From assembly GCA_036403795.1 (NCBI GenBank), contig DASWQJ010000169.1:1-12090 (forward strand): 12,090 nt of DNA, given 5' to 3'. The notes beneath the pieces are model-generated. The model was not told where the DNA came from and made no database searches. It worked only from the letters and a program-made list of their open reading frames with translations. The position numbers and the translations under genes were made by a program. Source of the stretch: Stenotrophomonas_A sp036403795. GTDB taxonomy: Bacteria; Pseudomonadota; Gammaproteobacteria; Xanthomonadales; Xanthomonadaceae. Positions 5,877 to 12,090 of the stretch are shown piece after piece (within the stretch, counting starts at the first letter, position 1; the number at the start of each line of letters is the position of its first letter).

Positions 5877-7163
5877 ATGTCCATCCTCCTCACAACGCGC
5901 CCAGCGGACGCTCCGTTGCCCGAAGCCTCACCCACCTCGGTCGGCTTCTCGGCCGAGCGCCTGGACCGCCTGGACGGCGCAATGCAGGCGAATATCGATG
6001 CTGGCCATTACGCGGGCATCAGCCTCATGGTCGCGCGCCACGGCAAACTGGTGAAGTCCGGCTGCTACGGCTTTCAGACGCTTGAAGATCGACAGCCCCT
6101 GCGTGAGGACGCCATTTACCGCATCGCCTCGATGACCAAGCCCATCATCGCGGTGGCCATGCTGCTGCTTTACGAGGAAGGCAAGTGGCAGCTCGATGAT
6201 CCGGTCACCCGTTTCATCCCGGAATTCTCTGACCTCAAGGTCATGCAGGCAGACGGCACGCTTGTGGCGCTGGATCGGCCGATGCGGATGCGCCACGTGA
6301 TGTCCACCACCGCCGGCTTTGCCTTCGGGCCGTTGTTCGGCAGCGTCAATCCCAAGGTCGACGAGCTCTACACGCAAGCCGGCCTGTGGAGCGGCACCAA
6401 CGATGACTTGATTGCCAAGCTCGCCAAATTGCCGCTGGAAACGCAACCCGGCACGCACTTTCGCTATGGGCTACAGCAGGAAATCCAGGGTGCCATCATC
6501 CAGCGGCTCACCGGCCAGGCCATCGATGTGTTCCTCAGGGAGCGGATCTTCTCGCCACTGGGCATGGTCGACACAGGCTTTGGCGTAGCCCCCGATCAAC
6601 GCGACCGCATCGCGCCGCGCTATGCCCTCGACGAGAATCTCAAACTCACGCTCGCGGCCGATCAGTCACCGTTCCCTGCGGTGGCGGGCACGCCGGCCGG
6701 GGTGACACCGAAGTTCCTGCTATCGATCGCCGGACTGTACTCGACGACCCGGGATTACCTGCGCTTTGCGCAGATGCTTGCCAATGGCGGCGTGCTCGGG
6801 GATACGCGCCTCCTGTCGCCCTCCTCGGTCAAGCTGATGCGGAGCAACTTGCTGGCGCCGGGCGTGTCAATCCAGTTTCTCGAGTCTTTTTCCGGCGTCG
6901 GCTATGGCATGAACGTCGCCATCGTGCTGGACCCGGCTCGCGCCGATTTCAACGGCGGCGGCTTCGGCACCGGGACGTTCTACTGGGGCGGCGTGCACGG
7001 CACCTGGTTCTGGATCGACCCGGAAAACGACATCGTGGTGGTCGGCATGATCCAGCAGGTGGACGCAGGCAACCCGCCAACCGGCCGACCCTATCCGGTC
7101 GCGGATATTCGCGGCATTTCGCGCTCTATCGTGTATGGCGCACTGCTCGAGCCTTCTCTCTGA
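5877..7163 (+). CDS. Serine hydrolase, beta-lactamase/EstB-like family
   Basis: This is a 428-aa member of the class C beta-lactamase/penicillin-binding-protein-like esterase superfamily (COG1680 type). The nucleophile motif is S85-M-T-K88. The general-base tyrosine is Y197 in FRYGLQQEI, where relatives usually have Y-S-x-x-x-D. The third motif region reads GGVHGTWFWIDP, HGT taking the place of KTG. There is no signal peptide, so a cytoplasmic esterase/lactonase fits better than a periplasmic beta-lactamase. GGAG 7 nt before the ATG supports the start. The divergent TetR gene and operator-like dyads suggest it is inducible. The substrate cannot be told from sequence. Confidence 0.9.
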   Translation: MSILLTTRPADAPLPEASPTSVGFSAERLDRLDGAMQANIDAGHYAGISLMVARHGKLVKSGCYGFQTLEDRQPLREDAIYRIASMTKPIIAVAMLLLYEEGKWQLDDPVTRFIPEFSDLKVMQADGTLVALDRPMRMRHVMSTTAGFAFGPLFGSVNPKVDELYTQAGLWSGTNDDLIAKLAKLPLETQPGTHFRYGLQQEIQGAIIQRLTGQAIDVFLRERIFSPLGMVDTGFGVAPDQRDRIAPRYALDENLKLTLAADQSPFPAVAGTPAGVTPKFLLSIAGLYSTTRDYLRFAQMLANGGVLGDTRLLSPSSVKLMRSNLLAPGVSIQFLESFSGVGYGMNVAIVLDPARADFNGGGFGTGTFYWGGVHGTWFWIDPENDIVVVGMIQQVDAGNPPTGRPYPVADIRGISRSIVYGALLEPSL

Positions 7164-7180
7164 GACTGGTGGATCCGCTG

Positions 7181-7208
7181 CGACTGCCGACTGCCGACTG
7201 CCGACTGC
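7181..7208. repeat. Tandem repeat, CGACTGC x4
   Basis: Four perfect head-to-tail copies of the 7-bp unit CGACTGC lie 17 bp after the hydrolase stop codon. A unit that is not a multiple of three in non-coding DNA fits a slippage-prone microsatellite. Confidence 0.85.
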
Positions 7209-7220
7209 GCGGATGCCGGA

Positions 7221-7244
7221 TGTCGATGTCGATGTCGATGTCGG
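7221..7244. repeat. Tandem repeat, TGTCGA x3 plus TGTCGG
   Basis: Three perfect copies of TGTCGA and a fourth with one change lie 12 bp past the CGACTGC array and are followed by GGATGCTTTTT. Two unrelated microsatellites side by side mark a locally unstable intergenic segment. Confidence 0.85.
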
Positions 7245-7311
7245 ATGCTTTTTACAACCGCTCCGACCTCGCTGCCGAAACGTCCCGCTCGGCTCTCGCG
7301 CATCCGGTATC

Positions 7312-7337
7312 GGCGGAAGCGCCGTAGCGCTCCCGCC
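7312..7337. terminator. Strong hairpin between convergent genes
   Basis: On the minus strand GGCGGGAGCGC-TACG-GCGCTTCCGCC forms an 11-bp stem with one G-U pair, capped by a C(UACG)G loop of the very stable UNCG class. It lies 14 bp past the stop of the minus-strand lipoprotein gene and can also form in the plus-strand transcript. No U-tract follows on either strand, so it may be a 3'-end stabiliser or a factor-assisted terminator rather than an intrinsic one. Confidence 0.5.
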
Positions 7338-7351
7338 CTCAAACACACCGC

Positions 7352-7957
7352 TCAGGGCGTGGGACGAATGTTCAAAGCCACCGCCTCGGTGTAGGAGATC
7401 CTCAACATGTCGCCTCGCGTGACCCCAGGCAGCTTCGCGCGCAGGTCGGGGCGTTGAACGGCGATGATCTGGGTATTGCCGCGCGGGCCCCGCAGCGCGA
7501 TGGTATTGGCCACCGGATCGACCGCCACCACTTCGGTGACGATGCTGACGGTATTGGACATCGTTCCGCCCGGCCGGTTGCCGGGGGCAGCGACGGTGCC
7601 GCCCTGGGCCGAGGAGACGCCGACTTGGGCGCTGCCCGCCGGCTGTAGCTCGACGGCCACGGCCGCCATGTAGTCGAGGCTGACCTGGTCGCCCACCTTC
7701 AACTGATTGAAGTTGCGCACCTGGTTGTCAGCCGCCACTTCCAGCTCTGCGCCGTTGGCGCCGCGGATCGTGACGGTCCGGGTGGCCTGATCAATGGCGG
7801 TGATCGTTCCCTGCAGCGTGGCTCGCGCCGCATCAATCGTCCGCGGGCCGGCAGGCACGGCGGCAGCTGGCGCGGCGGGTGGCGTGCTGGTGCAGCCAGC
7901 GACCACCAGTGTGATGGCGACAGTCAGCAGGGACGACGAGAGGCGAAGCTTGCGCAT
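7352..7957 (-). CDS. Putative lipoprotein with a duplicated beta-rich module
   Basis: This is a 201-aa protein of unknown function. Residues 1-22 are a lipoprotein signal peptide (basic start, hydrophobic core, lipobox VAGC, Cys22), so it should be membrane-anchored on the outer side of the inner membrane. An Ala/Pro linker follows. Two related modules of about 55 residues come next, one from about residue 48 (GTITAIDQATRTVTIRG) and one from about 138 (TEVVAVDPVANTIALRG). They end in GDQVSLDYMAAVAVEL and GDMLRISYTEAVALNI. A Gly/Ala-rich segment separates them. The ATG at 7957 with GGAG 6 nt upstream is preferred to an upstream TTG. I do not recognise a named family; the modules resemble small beta-barrel or OB-like domains. 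Confidence 0.85.
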   Translation of the reverse strand: MRKLRLSSSLLTVAITLVVAGCTSTPPAAPAAAVPAGPRTIDAARATLQGTITAIDQATRTVTIRGANGAELEVAADNQVRNFNQLKVGDQVSLDYMAAVAVELQPAGSAQVGVSSAQGGTVAAPGNRPGGTMSNTVSIVTEVVAVDPVANTIALRGPRGNTQIIAVQRPDLRAKLPGVTRGDMLRISYTEAVALNIRPTP

Positions 7958-8069
7958 AACGATCTCCAAGTGACCAGGGAGCGCCAGCTTCAGGAAGGAG
8001 AGGTTAAGGACGCGTCATCCCCCAAATGCAGCTTGGCGGCACGTTGCCGGCTTTTCCGTGCATAAGCGT

Positions 8070-8087
8070 GGCTGATCGCGGTCAGCC
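8070..8087. repeat. Inverted repeat in the lipoprotein/SRAP divergent intergenic
   Basis: GGCTGA-TCGCGG-TCAGCC is a perfect 6-bp-arm dyad in the 262-bp gap between the lipoprotein gene (minus) and the SRAP-family gene (plus). It may be an operator or chance. I could not identify promoters for either gene with confidence. Confidence 0.25.
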
Positions 8088-8219
8088 CCCCATACTCAGA
8101 GCCGCCGCCTAGGCCGCCACCGTTGGGTGACGAAATGGTTCCATGGCCACCTCGCGGCCCAACCCTCTTGAAAGGTGCTCGGCACGAACGCCTCACGAGG
8201 GCACGGCTACGCTCCAAGC

Positions 8220-8945
8220 ATGCGCCGGTTCTCCCAAGCCATCTCCGATGCCGAGTCATTGCCGCCGGGCTTGCCAACAGATCTCGGGTTGGCGATAGCG
8301 GCAGCGCCTGATCGCTACAACGTCGGCAAGGGGAAGATCGCGACGGTCATCGCGCGTGTCGAGGGAGCGCTTGCCGTCCGTGAAATGACATGGGGACTGG
8401 TCCCGCGCTGGTCCAAGGAGCCGTCAACGCCCTACACCACGGTGACCGCTCGACTGAGCAAGGCGCCCAGCAGTCGCATCTATGCCAAGGCATGGAAGGA
8501 GCGCCACTGTGTCGTGCCGATGACCGGTTACTACAAGTGGGATCGGCAGCGGAAGCCTCCGTGGCCCCGTTTTGTGCAACGCAGGGATGGCCTGGCCTTG
8601 TTGGCCGCCGGCATCTGGGAGCATTGGGAGCAAGAGGGGCAAGCGCTCGACAGCTTCAGCCTGCTGACGGGCCCCAACCCTGCCATCCCCTCGCCCCTCA
8701 CCCCAGACGGGCCGGTTTTCATCGAGCCGGCCACGGCGTTGGAATGGCTGGCCGGCGGGCTCACCGGGCCGGGTGCTTTGGAACGGTTATCCAGCCGGGC
8801 GTTGCTGGAGAGCTATCCGGTTTCACGTGCCATCCGCGACCCGGAGCGCGATGACTTCACCTTGCTGGAGCCGGCTGATCCAGAGGCATCGATCGAGATC
8901 GACGCTGAGAATCACGATCCTGACGACGAGGATGAACTGGATTAG
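8220..8945 (+). CDS. SRAP (YedK/HMCES-like) family protein lacking the catalytic residues
   Basis: This 241-aa protein aligns by eye along the SRAP fold: DRYNVGKG for GRYNVAPG, WGLVPRW, SSRIYAKAWKERHCVVPMTGYYKW for the SRMF...DGWFEW block, and YPVSRAIRDPERDDFTLLEP at the C-terminus. Active SRAP proteins bind abasic sites in single-stranded DNA through Cys2, exposed after Met removal, with Asn75, Glu105 and His160 (E. coli YedK numbers). Here Cys2 is Arg2 (MRRFSQ for MCGRF), Asn is Thr76, Glu is Lys106 and His is probably Thr161. Arg77 is kept as Arg78. The reading frame is intact with high third-position GC, so it is not a recent pseudogene. A 22-residue acidic tail ends the protein. The start has no clear ribosome binding site; GTG at 8175 is possible but adds 15 residues before the family N-terminus. 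A non-catalytic role is inferred. Confidence 0.8.
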   Translation: MRRFSQAISDAESLPPGLPTDLGLAIAAAPDRYNVGKGKIATVIARVEGALAVREMTWGLVPRWSKEPSTPYTTVTARLSKAPSSRIYAKAWKERHCVVPMTGYYKWDRQRKPPWPRFVQRRDGLALLAAGIWEHWEQEGQALDSFSLLTGPNPAIPSPLTPDGPVFIEPATALEWLAGGLTGPGALERLSSRALLESYPVSRAIRDPERDDFTLLEPADPEASIEIDAENHDPDDEDELD

Positions 8946-8970
8946 TGCGGGGATCACGCCTGCGCTCTAG

Positions 8971-8992
8971 GGGCGCGCCCGTCGGGCCGACA
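8971..8992. repeat. Two abutting palindromes after the SRAP gene
   Basis: GGGCGCGCCC (8971-8980) is a perfect 10-bp palindrome and GTCGGGCCGAC (8982-8992) a perfect dyad around one base. They lie between convergent genes. No T-run follows, so they are at best weak transcript-end structures. Confidence 0.3.
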
Positions 8993-9018
8993 GGCGAGAT
9001 GATCAAACCGCCATTCGC

Positions 9019-9210
9019 CTAGGCATCGACATCCATCGGCTCCGGCCCAGGAGGCTCAGGTACCGCAGGTGCCGGGAGGTCCGGGATTTCCGGGAGGTCT
9101 GGAATCTCTGGCTGGCCGGGTGTTGGATCGGGCATCTCGGGCGCCGCTGGCGCAGGCGCCGGAATCTCGGGCTTCGGCCTGGAAGGACCCGGACTCGAAG
9201 GACCGCTCAC
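9019..9210 (-). CDS. Small proline/glutamate-rich hypothetical protein
   Basis: This is a 63-aa open frame starting at GTG, 3 nt after the stop of the 65-aa gene upstream, so the two are probably cotranscribed. The product is dominated by Pro with repeated PEIPD/PEIPDLP units and an acidic end (PMDVDA), and is almost certainly disordered. There is no signal peptide, membrane segment or Cys. Tiny Pro-rich proteins of this style occur in Xanthomonas and Pseudomonas genomes as hypotheticals, which is recollection only. It could be a spurious frame created by the GGAGGTCCGGG-type repeats on the other strand. The spacing to the upstream frame favours a real gene. Function unknown. Confidence 0.5.
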   Translation of the reverse strand: MSGPSSPGPSRPKPEIPAPAPAAPEMPDPTPGQPEIPDLPEIPDLPAPAVPEPPGPEPMDVDA

Positions 9211-9213
9211 GAC

Positions 9214-9411
9214 TCAGTGCTTCCGGCTATCCAGGATGTTGTCGATCCGGTCGCGGAAGTGGGCCGCATCGATCCGGTCGGCAAGCTGGGCCACCTCTTC
9301 GAGCTCCTGCTCGAAGCGCAGGCGTTCCACGACGGGTTTGCGTCCTTTGCGGCGTTGCTCGCACGCGTCAAGGGCGTCCAGAATTCCATCAAGCAAGTGT
9401 CGGTTGGCCAT
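9214..9411 (-). CDS. Small charged helical hypothetical protein (65 aa)
   Basis: The 65-aa product begins MANRHLLDGILDALD and ends RDRIDNILDSRKH. It is highly charged, with regular Leu/Ile spacing that suggests amphipathic helices, and codon third positions are mostly G or C as in neighbouring genes. I do not recognise a family. No good ribosome binding site is visible before the ATG; an in-frame GTG two codons upstream or an ATG at 9474 are alternatives, the latter adding an unconvincing Cys/Trp/Pro-rich extension. It follows ispH on the same strand after 124 bp and precedes the Pro-rich small gene. Function unknown. Confidence 0.5.
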   Translation of the reverse strand: MANRHLLDGILDALDACEQRRKGRKPVVERLRFEQELEEVAQLADRIDAAHFRDRIDNILDSRKH

Positions 9412-9535
9412 GCGCACAGGGTCGCCGGGACCCCGTGGAGGGCATGCGAAGCGCGGCCAACAAACCAGCCACAAAGCTCAACCATTCAGCCACTCAAGGT
9501 AACGCGGCCCAGCGCGCAGGCACTGGCACGCGTCG

Positions 9536-10486
9536 TCAGCTGACCAACTGCAGTCGCAGTTCCTTCGGCAACGCGAACACCATCGACTCCGGCTCGCCCG
9601 CCAGTTCCGACACGTCGTTGGCGCCCAACTCGCGCAGGCGTGCAATCACTCCATCCACCAGCACCTGTGGCGCGGAGGCGCCGGCGGTCAGGCCGATGCG
9701 ATGCTTGCCCACCACCCACGCCGGATCGATCTCGCCGGCGTCGTCGATCAGGTAGGCCTCGACACCATCACGCCGGGCCAGCTCGCTGAGCCGGTTGGAG
9801 TTGGAGCTGTTGGGCGAACCGACCACCAGCACCAGGTCGCATTCGCGCGCCAGGTCGCGGACGGCGTCCTGGCGATTCTGGGTGGCGTAGCAGATGTCGT
9901 CGTTCTTGGGCCCCTGCATCGCCGGATAGCGCTGACGCAGGGCTTCGATGATGCCGCGGGTATCGTCTACCGACAGCGTGGTCTGGGTGGTGTAGGCGAG
10001 GTTTTCCGGCTGGATGATCTCCAGCCGGGACACCTGCTCGATGTCCTCGACCAGGTAGATGCGACCCTGCCCCGCTTCGCGGCTCCACTGGCCCATTGTG
10101 CCCTCGACCTCGGGGTGACCGGCATGACCGATCAGCACCACGTCGCGGCCGGCCCGGCAATGCCGCGCCACTTCCAGGTGCACCTTGGTGACCAGCGGAC
10201 AGGTGGCATCGAATACTTTCAGGCTGCGGCGCTCCGCTTCGCGACGCACGGCCTGCGGCACGCCGTGGGCACTGAAGATCACCGTGGCACCGTCGGGCAC
10301 TTCATCGAGTTCTTCGACGAAGATCGCGCCGCGACGCTTCAGGTCATCGACCACGAAGCGGTTGTGCACCACTTCGTGGCGCACGTAGATCGGGGCGCCC
10401 AGCGTTTCGATGGCGCGCTTGACGATCTCGATGGCACGGTCGACACCGGCGCAGAAACCACGGGGATTGGCGAGCAGGACTTCCAT
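9536..10486 (-). CDS. ispH: 4-hydroxy-3-methylbut-2-enyl diphosphate reductase (IspH)
   Basis: This is the last enzyme of the MEP isoprenoid pathway, reducing HMBPP to IPP and DMAPP with a [4Fe-4S] cluster in the cytoplasm. The length of 316 aa equals E. coli IspH. Cluster cysteines are C12, C96 and C199. Substrate and acid-base residues H41, H74, H124, E126 and T167 are at E. coli positions, and the diphosphate-binding SPNSSNSNRL block is intact. The ATG at 10486 gives the canonical N-terminus MEVLLANPRGFCAGV; an in-frame extension to 10642 lies inside lspA and is rejected. The start is 7 nt after the lspA stop with only a weak GGGA upstream, so translation is probably coupled. Confidence 0.98.
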   Translation of the reverse strand: MEVLLANPRGFCAGVDRAIEIVKRAIETLGAPIYVRHEVVHNRFVVDDLKRRGAIFVEELDEVPDGATVIFSAHGVPQAVRREAERRSLKVFDATCPLVTKVHLEVARHCRAGRDVVLIGHAGHPEVEGTMGQWSREAGQGRIYLVEDIEQVSRLEIIQPENLAYTTQTTLSVDDTRGIIEALRQRYPAMQGPKNDDICYATQNRQDAVRDLARECDLVLVVGSPNSSNSNRLSELARRDGVEAYLIDDAGEIDPAWVVGKHRIGLTAGASAPQVLVDGVIARLRELGANDVSELAGEPESMVFALPKELRLQLVS

Positions 10487-10493
10487 GGGGCGA

Positions 10494-11018
10494 TTATCCC
10501 GCTTTTTGACCGTGCTTGCCGTCGAACAGACCGAACACAGCGATGCCGACGGCGCCCACCACGATGGCCGAGTCGGCGATGTTGAACGCCGGCCATACGT
10601 GGTCGCCCACGTACCACAGGATGAAATCCACCACGTGGCCATGCACCTGGCGGTCGATGACGTTGCCGATGGCCCCGCCGATCACTAGCGCGAACGGCAG
10701 CGCGCTGCGCCAGTCGGCGCGGGTGGTGCGCGACAGCCAGACCGCCAGCAGGGCGCTGATGCCGATGGCCAGGGCCGTGAACAGCCACAGCTGCCAGCCG
10801 CCGGCATCACTGAGGAAGCTGAACGCCGCGCCGGTGTTGTAGGTCCGGCACCAGTCCCAGAACCCCGGAATCACGGGAATGCGCACGCAGCGGCCGCTGA
10901 CCGGATCCAGGTCGGGCAGGCTGCCGAGCACCCAGGCCTTGCTCCACTGGTCCAGGCCGATGACGGCCGCTGACAGCAGCAGCCAGACCAATGCGTTGGG
11001 TTTGGGTCTCGCGGTCAT
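10494..11018 (-). CDS. lspA: Lipoprotein signal peptidase (LspA, signal peptidase II)
   Basis: This 174-aa inner-membrane aspartic peptidase cleaves signal peptides from diacylglyceryl-modified prolipoproteins. There are four hydrophobic segments. Conserved blocks are D23-Q-W-S-K, YNTGAAFSFL (61-70 region), GGAIGNVIDR (D122), VVDF (D131) and FNIADS (D149). The catalytic aspartates lie among these last three; by comparison with P. aeruginosa LspA the pair should be D131 and D149. It sits between ileS and ispH, the classic arrangement, and follows the ileS stop after 109 nt. The start at 11018 gives the usual short cytoplasmic N-terminus; no strong ribosome binding site is visible. Natural substrates here would include CyoA and the 7352-7957 lipoprotein. 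Confidence 0.97.
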   Translation of the reverse strand: MTARPKPNALVWLLLSAAVIGLDQWSKAWVLGSLPDLDPVSGRCVRIPVIPGFWDWCRTYNTGAAFSFLSDAGGWQLWLFTALAIGISALLAVWLSRTTRADWRSALPFALVIGGAIGNVIDRQVHGHVVDFILWYVGDHVWPAFNIADSAIVVGAVGIAVFGLFDGKHGQKAG

Positions 11019-11057
11019 TCAGGGGTTCGCTTTCAAGGGTGGTGTGGCGGAACCGTC

Positions 11058-11076
11058 GCCCGGCGTCATGCCGGGC
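11058..11076 (-). repeat. Intercistronic hairpin between ileS and lspA
   Basis: GCCCGGC-N5-GCCGGGC forms a perfect 7-bp GC stem in the 109-nt gap between ileS and lspA. It is 40 nt before the lspA start and has no U-tract, so it probably modulates mRNA stability or processing rather than ending transcription. Confidence 0.4.
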
Positions 11077-11127
11077 AACCAGGACGCTGTCCCCGACCCG
11101 ATTCAACGGGCCAGGCCGACAGCACGA

Positions 11128-12090
11128 TCAGAACCAGAGCCGGACTTCGCCGGGACCGTCGACGTTGCCGGCACAACGGCTGCACAACTCCGGATGGGCC
11201 GCAACCGTGCCCACGTCGGCGCGAAGCTGCCAGCAACGCACGCACTTGGGTTTGGTGGTCGGTTGCGCGCTGACGTAGATGTCGTCGGTGCTGGCCGGGG
11301 TCACATTGACATCGCCGCTGATGAAGAAAAAGCGCAACTCTTCGGCCAGCGGCTGCCAGCGCGCAGCGGTGACTGCATCGGCGGCAACGGTGATCTCCGC
11401 CTCCAGTGCCGCACCGATGGCGCCATTGGCGCGCATCGGTTCGAGCACCTTGGCGACTTGTTCGCGCAGTGCCAGCAATTTGTCGAAGTCTTCCGCCGAC
11501 AACACAGCGTCTGCCGGCAGGGGCGACAGGCCCTCGTACCAGGTGGCGAACAGCACGTTCTCCTCGCGCGGGCCGGGCAGATAGCCCCACAGCTCTTCCG
11601 CGGTAAAGCTGAGGACCGGCGCGATCCAGCGCACGAACGCTTCGGAGATATGGAACATGGCCGTTTGCGCGGAACGACGGCCTCGCGAATCCTCGGCCAT
11701 CGTGTACAGCCGATCCTTGGTGACATCCAGATACAGCGACCCGAGGTCCACGCTGCAGAAGTTCAGCAGCATCTGCACGATGCCGGCGAAATCGTAGCGC
11801 GCATAAGCCGCTGCGATCCTTTCCTGCAATTCGTAGGCGCGATGCACGATCCAACGGTCCAGCGCGACCATGTCGGCCGGCGCGACCAGATGCACCGCGG
11901 GATCGAAGCCGTGCAGGTTGCCGAGCAGGAAACGCGCGGTGTTGCGCAGTCGGCGATAGGCATCGGCGTTGCGCTTGAGGATCTCCTGCGACAACGACAT
12001 CTCGTTGCTGTAGTCGGCCGAAGCGATCCACAGGCGCAGGATGTCCGCGCCCAGCGTCTTCATGATGTCCTGCGGCTCGATGCCGTTGCC
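11128..12090 (-). CDS. ileS: Isoleucyl-tRNA synthetase (IleS), C-terminal part
   Basis: The 320 C-terminal residues of class I isoleucyl-tRNA synthetase are present; the gene continues past the right edge. The window enters at GNGIEPQDIMKTLGADILRL, immediately after where KMSKS should lie, so both catalytic signature motifs are outside. What is visible is the anticodon-binding helical domain (RNTARFLLGNLHGFDP, FCSVDLGSLYLDVTKDRLYT, RWIAPVLSFTAEELWGYLPG) and the C-terminal zinc ribbon with Cys pairs CVRC and CSRC. It is the upstream gene of the ileS-lspA-ispH unit. No internal stop or frameshift is seen. Confidence 0.97.
   Translation of the reverse strand, partial: GNGIEPQDIMKTLGADILRLWIASADYSNEMSLSQEILKRNADAYRRLRNTARFLLGNLHGFDPAVHLVAPADMVALDRWIVHRAYELQERIAAAYARYDFAGIVQMLLNFCSVDLGSLYLDVTKDRLYTMAEDSRGRRSAQTAMFHISEAFVRWIAPVLSFTAEELWGYLPGPREENVLFATWYEGLSPLPADAVLSAEDFDKLLALREQVAKVLEPMRANGAIGAALEAEITVAADAVTAARWQPLAEELRFFFISGDVNVTPASTDDIYVSAQPTTKPKCVRCWQLRADVGTVAAHPELCSRCAGNVDGPGEVRLWF

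Noticed and set aside
7181..7244. CRISPR-like array
   Set aside because: The units are 6-7 bp, directly tandem and without spacers; these are microsatellites.
8220..8260. Sequencing error as the cause of the missing Cys2 in the SRAP protein
   Set aside because: An error could explain MRRF for MCGRF, but the Asn, Glu and His positions far downstream are also replaced in an intact frame, so the change is genuine.
7990..8277. 95-codon minus frame overlapping the SRAP gene start
   Set aside because: The sequence is Gly/Arg/Ser-rich and motif-free, it overlaps a better-supported gene, and no start signal is visible.
9069..9755. Long plus-strand frames opposite the small genes and ispH
   Set aside because: They overlap the certain ispH gene and have no recognisable domain; composition is that of a reverse-strand shadow.

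Overview
The window looks like chromosome of a GC-rich gammaproteobacterium, most probably of the Xanthomonadales (Rhodanobacter/Dyella/Luteibacter-like). This rests on the cytochrome bo3 operon and the ileS-lspA-ispH block, both close in length and residue spacing to the E. coli proteins, the very high GC at third codon positions, and a pair of GGCCATGGATGGCC palindromes of a kind I associate with that order. The taxonomic placement is inference from content, not a search result.

Layout, left to right. 1-330 is non-coding: two REP-like palindromes, then the rho-independent terminator of the cyo operon. 331-4242 (minus strand) is cyoABCD, a complete quinol-oxidising terminal oxidase with tightly coupled genes (ATGA, TGA-2 nt-ATG and TAATG junctions). 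All heme, CuB, quinone and proton-channel residues that I could place in CyoB are present. 4243-4854 is a 0.6-kb regulatory and empty stretch. It holds two leader stem-loops, a candidate promoter, a perfect 17-bp dyad resembling a RegA/RegR/RoxR-type redox-regulator box, and a nested hairpin. 4855-4930 (minus) is tRNA-Thr(CGU) with encoded CCA, its own strong promoter and a terminator.

5046-5690 (minus) is a TetR-family repressor divergent from a serine hydrolase of the beta-lactamase/EstB superfamily (5877-7163, plus), with two separate operator-like dyads between them. 7164-7351 carries two short tandem repeats and a strong UUCG-class hairpin. 7352-7957 (minus) is a lipoprotein built of two copies of one beta-rich module. 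8220-8945 (plus) is an SRAP/YedK-family protein in which all four catalytic positions (Cys2, Asn, Glu, His) are replaced; this is the most unusual gene here. 9019-9411 (minus) holds two very small genes: a charged helical 65-aa protein and a 63-aa Pro/Glu-rich protein.

9536-12090 (minus) is the housekeeping block ispH - lspA - ileS, transcribed ileS to ispH, with ileS cut by the right edge. It lacks the fkpB gene that sits between lspA and ispH in E. coli. LspA is the peptidase that would process the two lipoproteins seen here (CyoA and the 7352-7957 product). I see no phage, transposon, CRISPR array or multi-gene defence system. The less ordinary material is the accessory stretch 5046-9411, above all the catalytically stripped SRAP protein.
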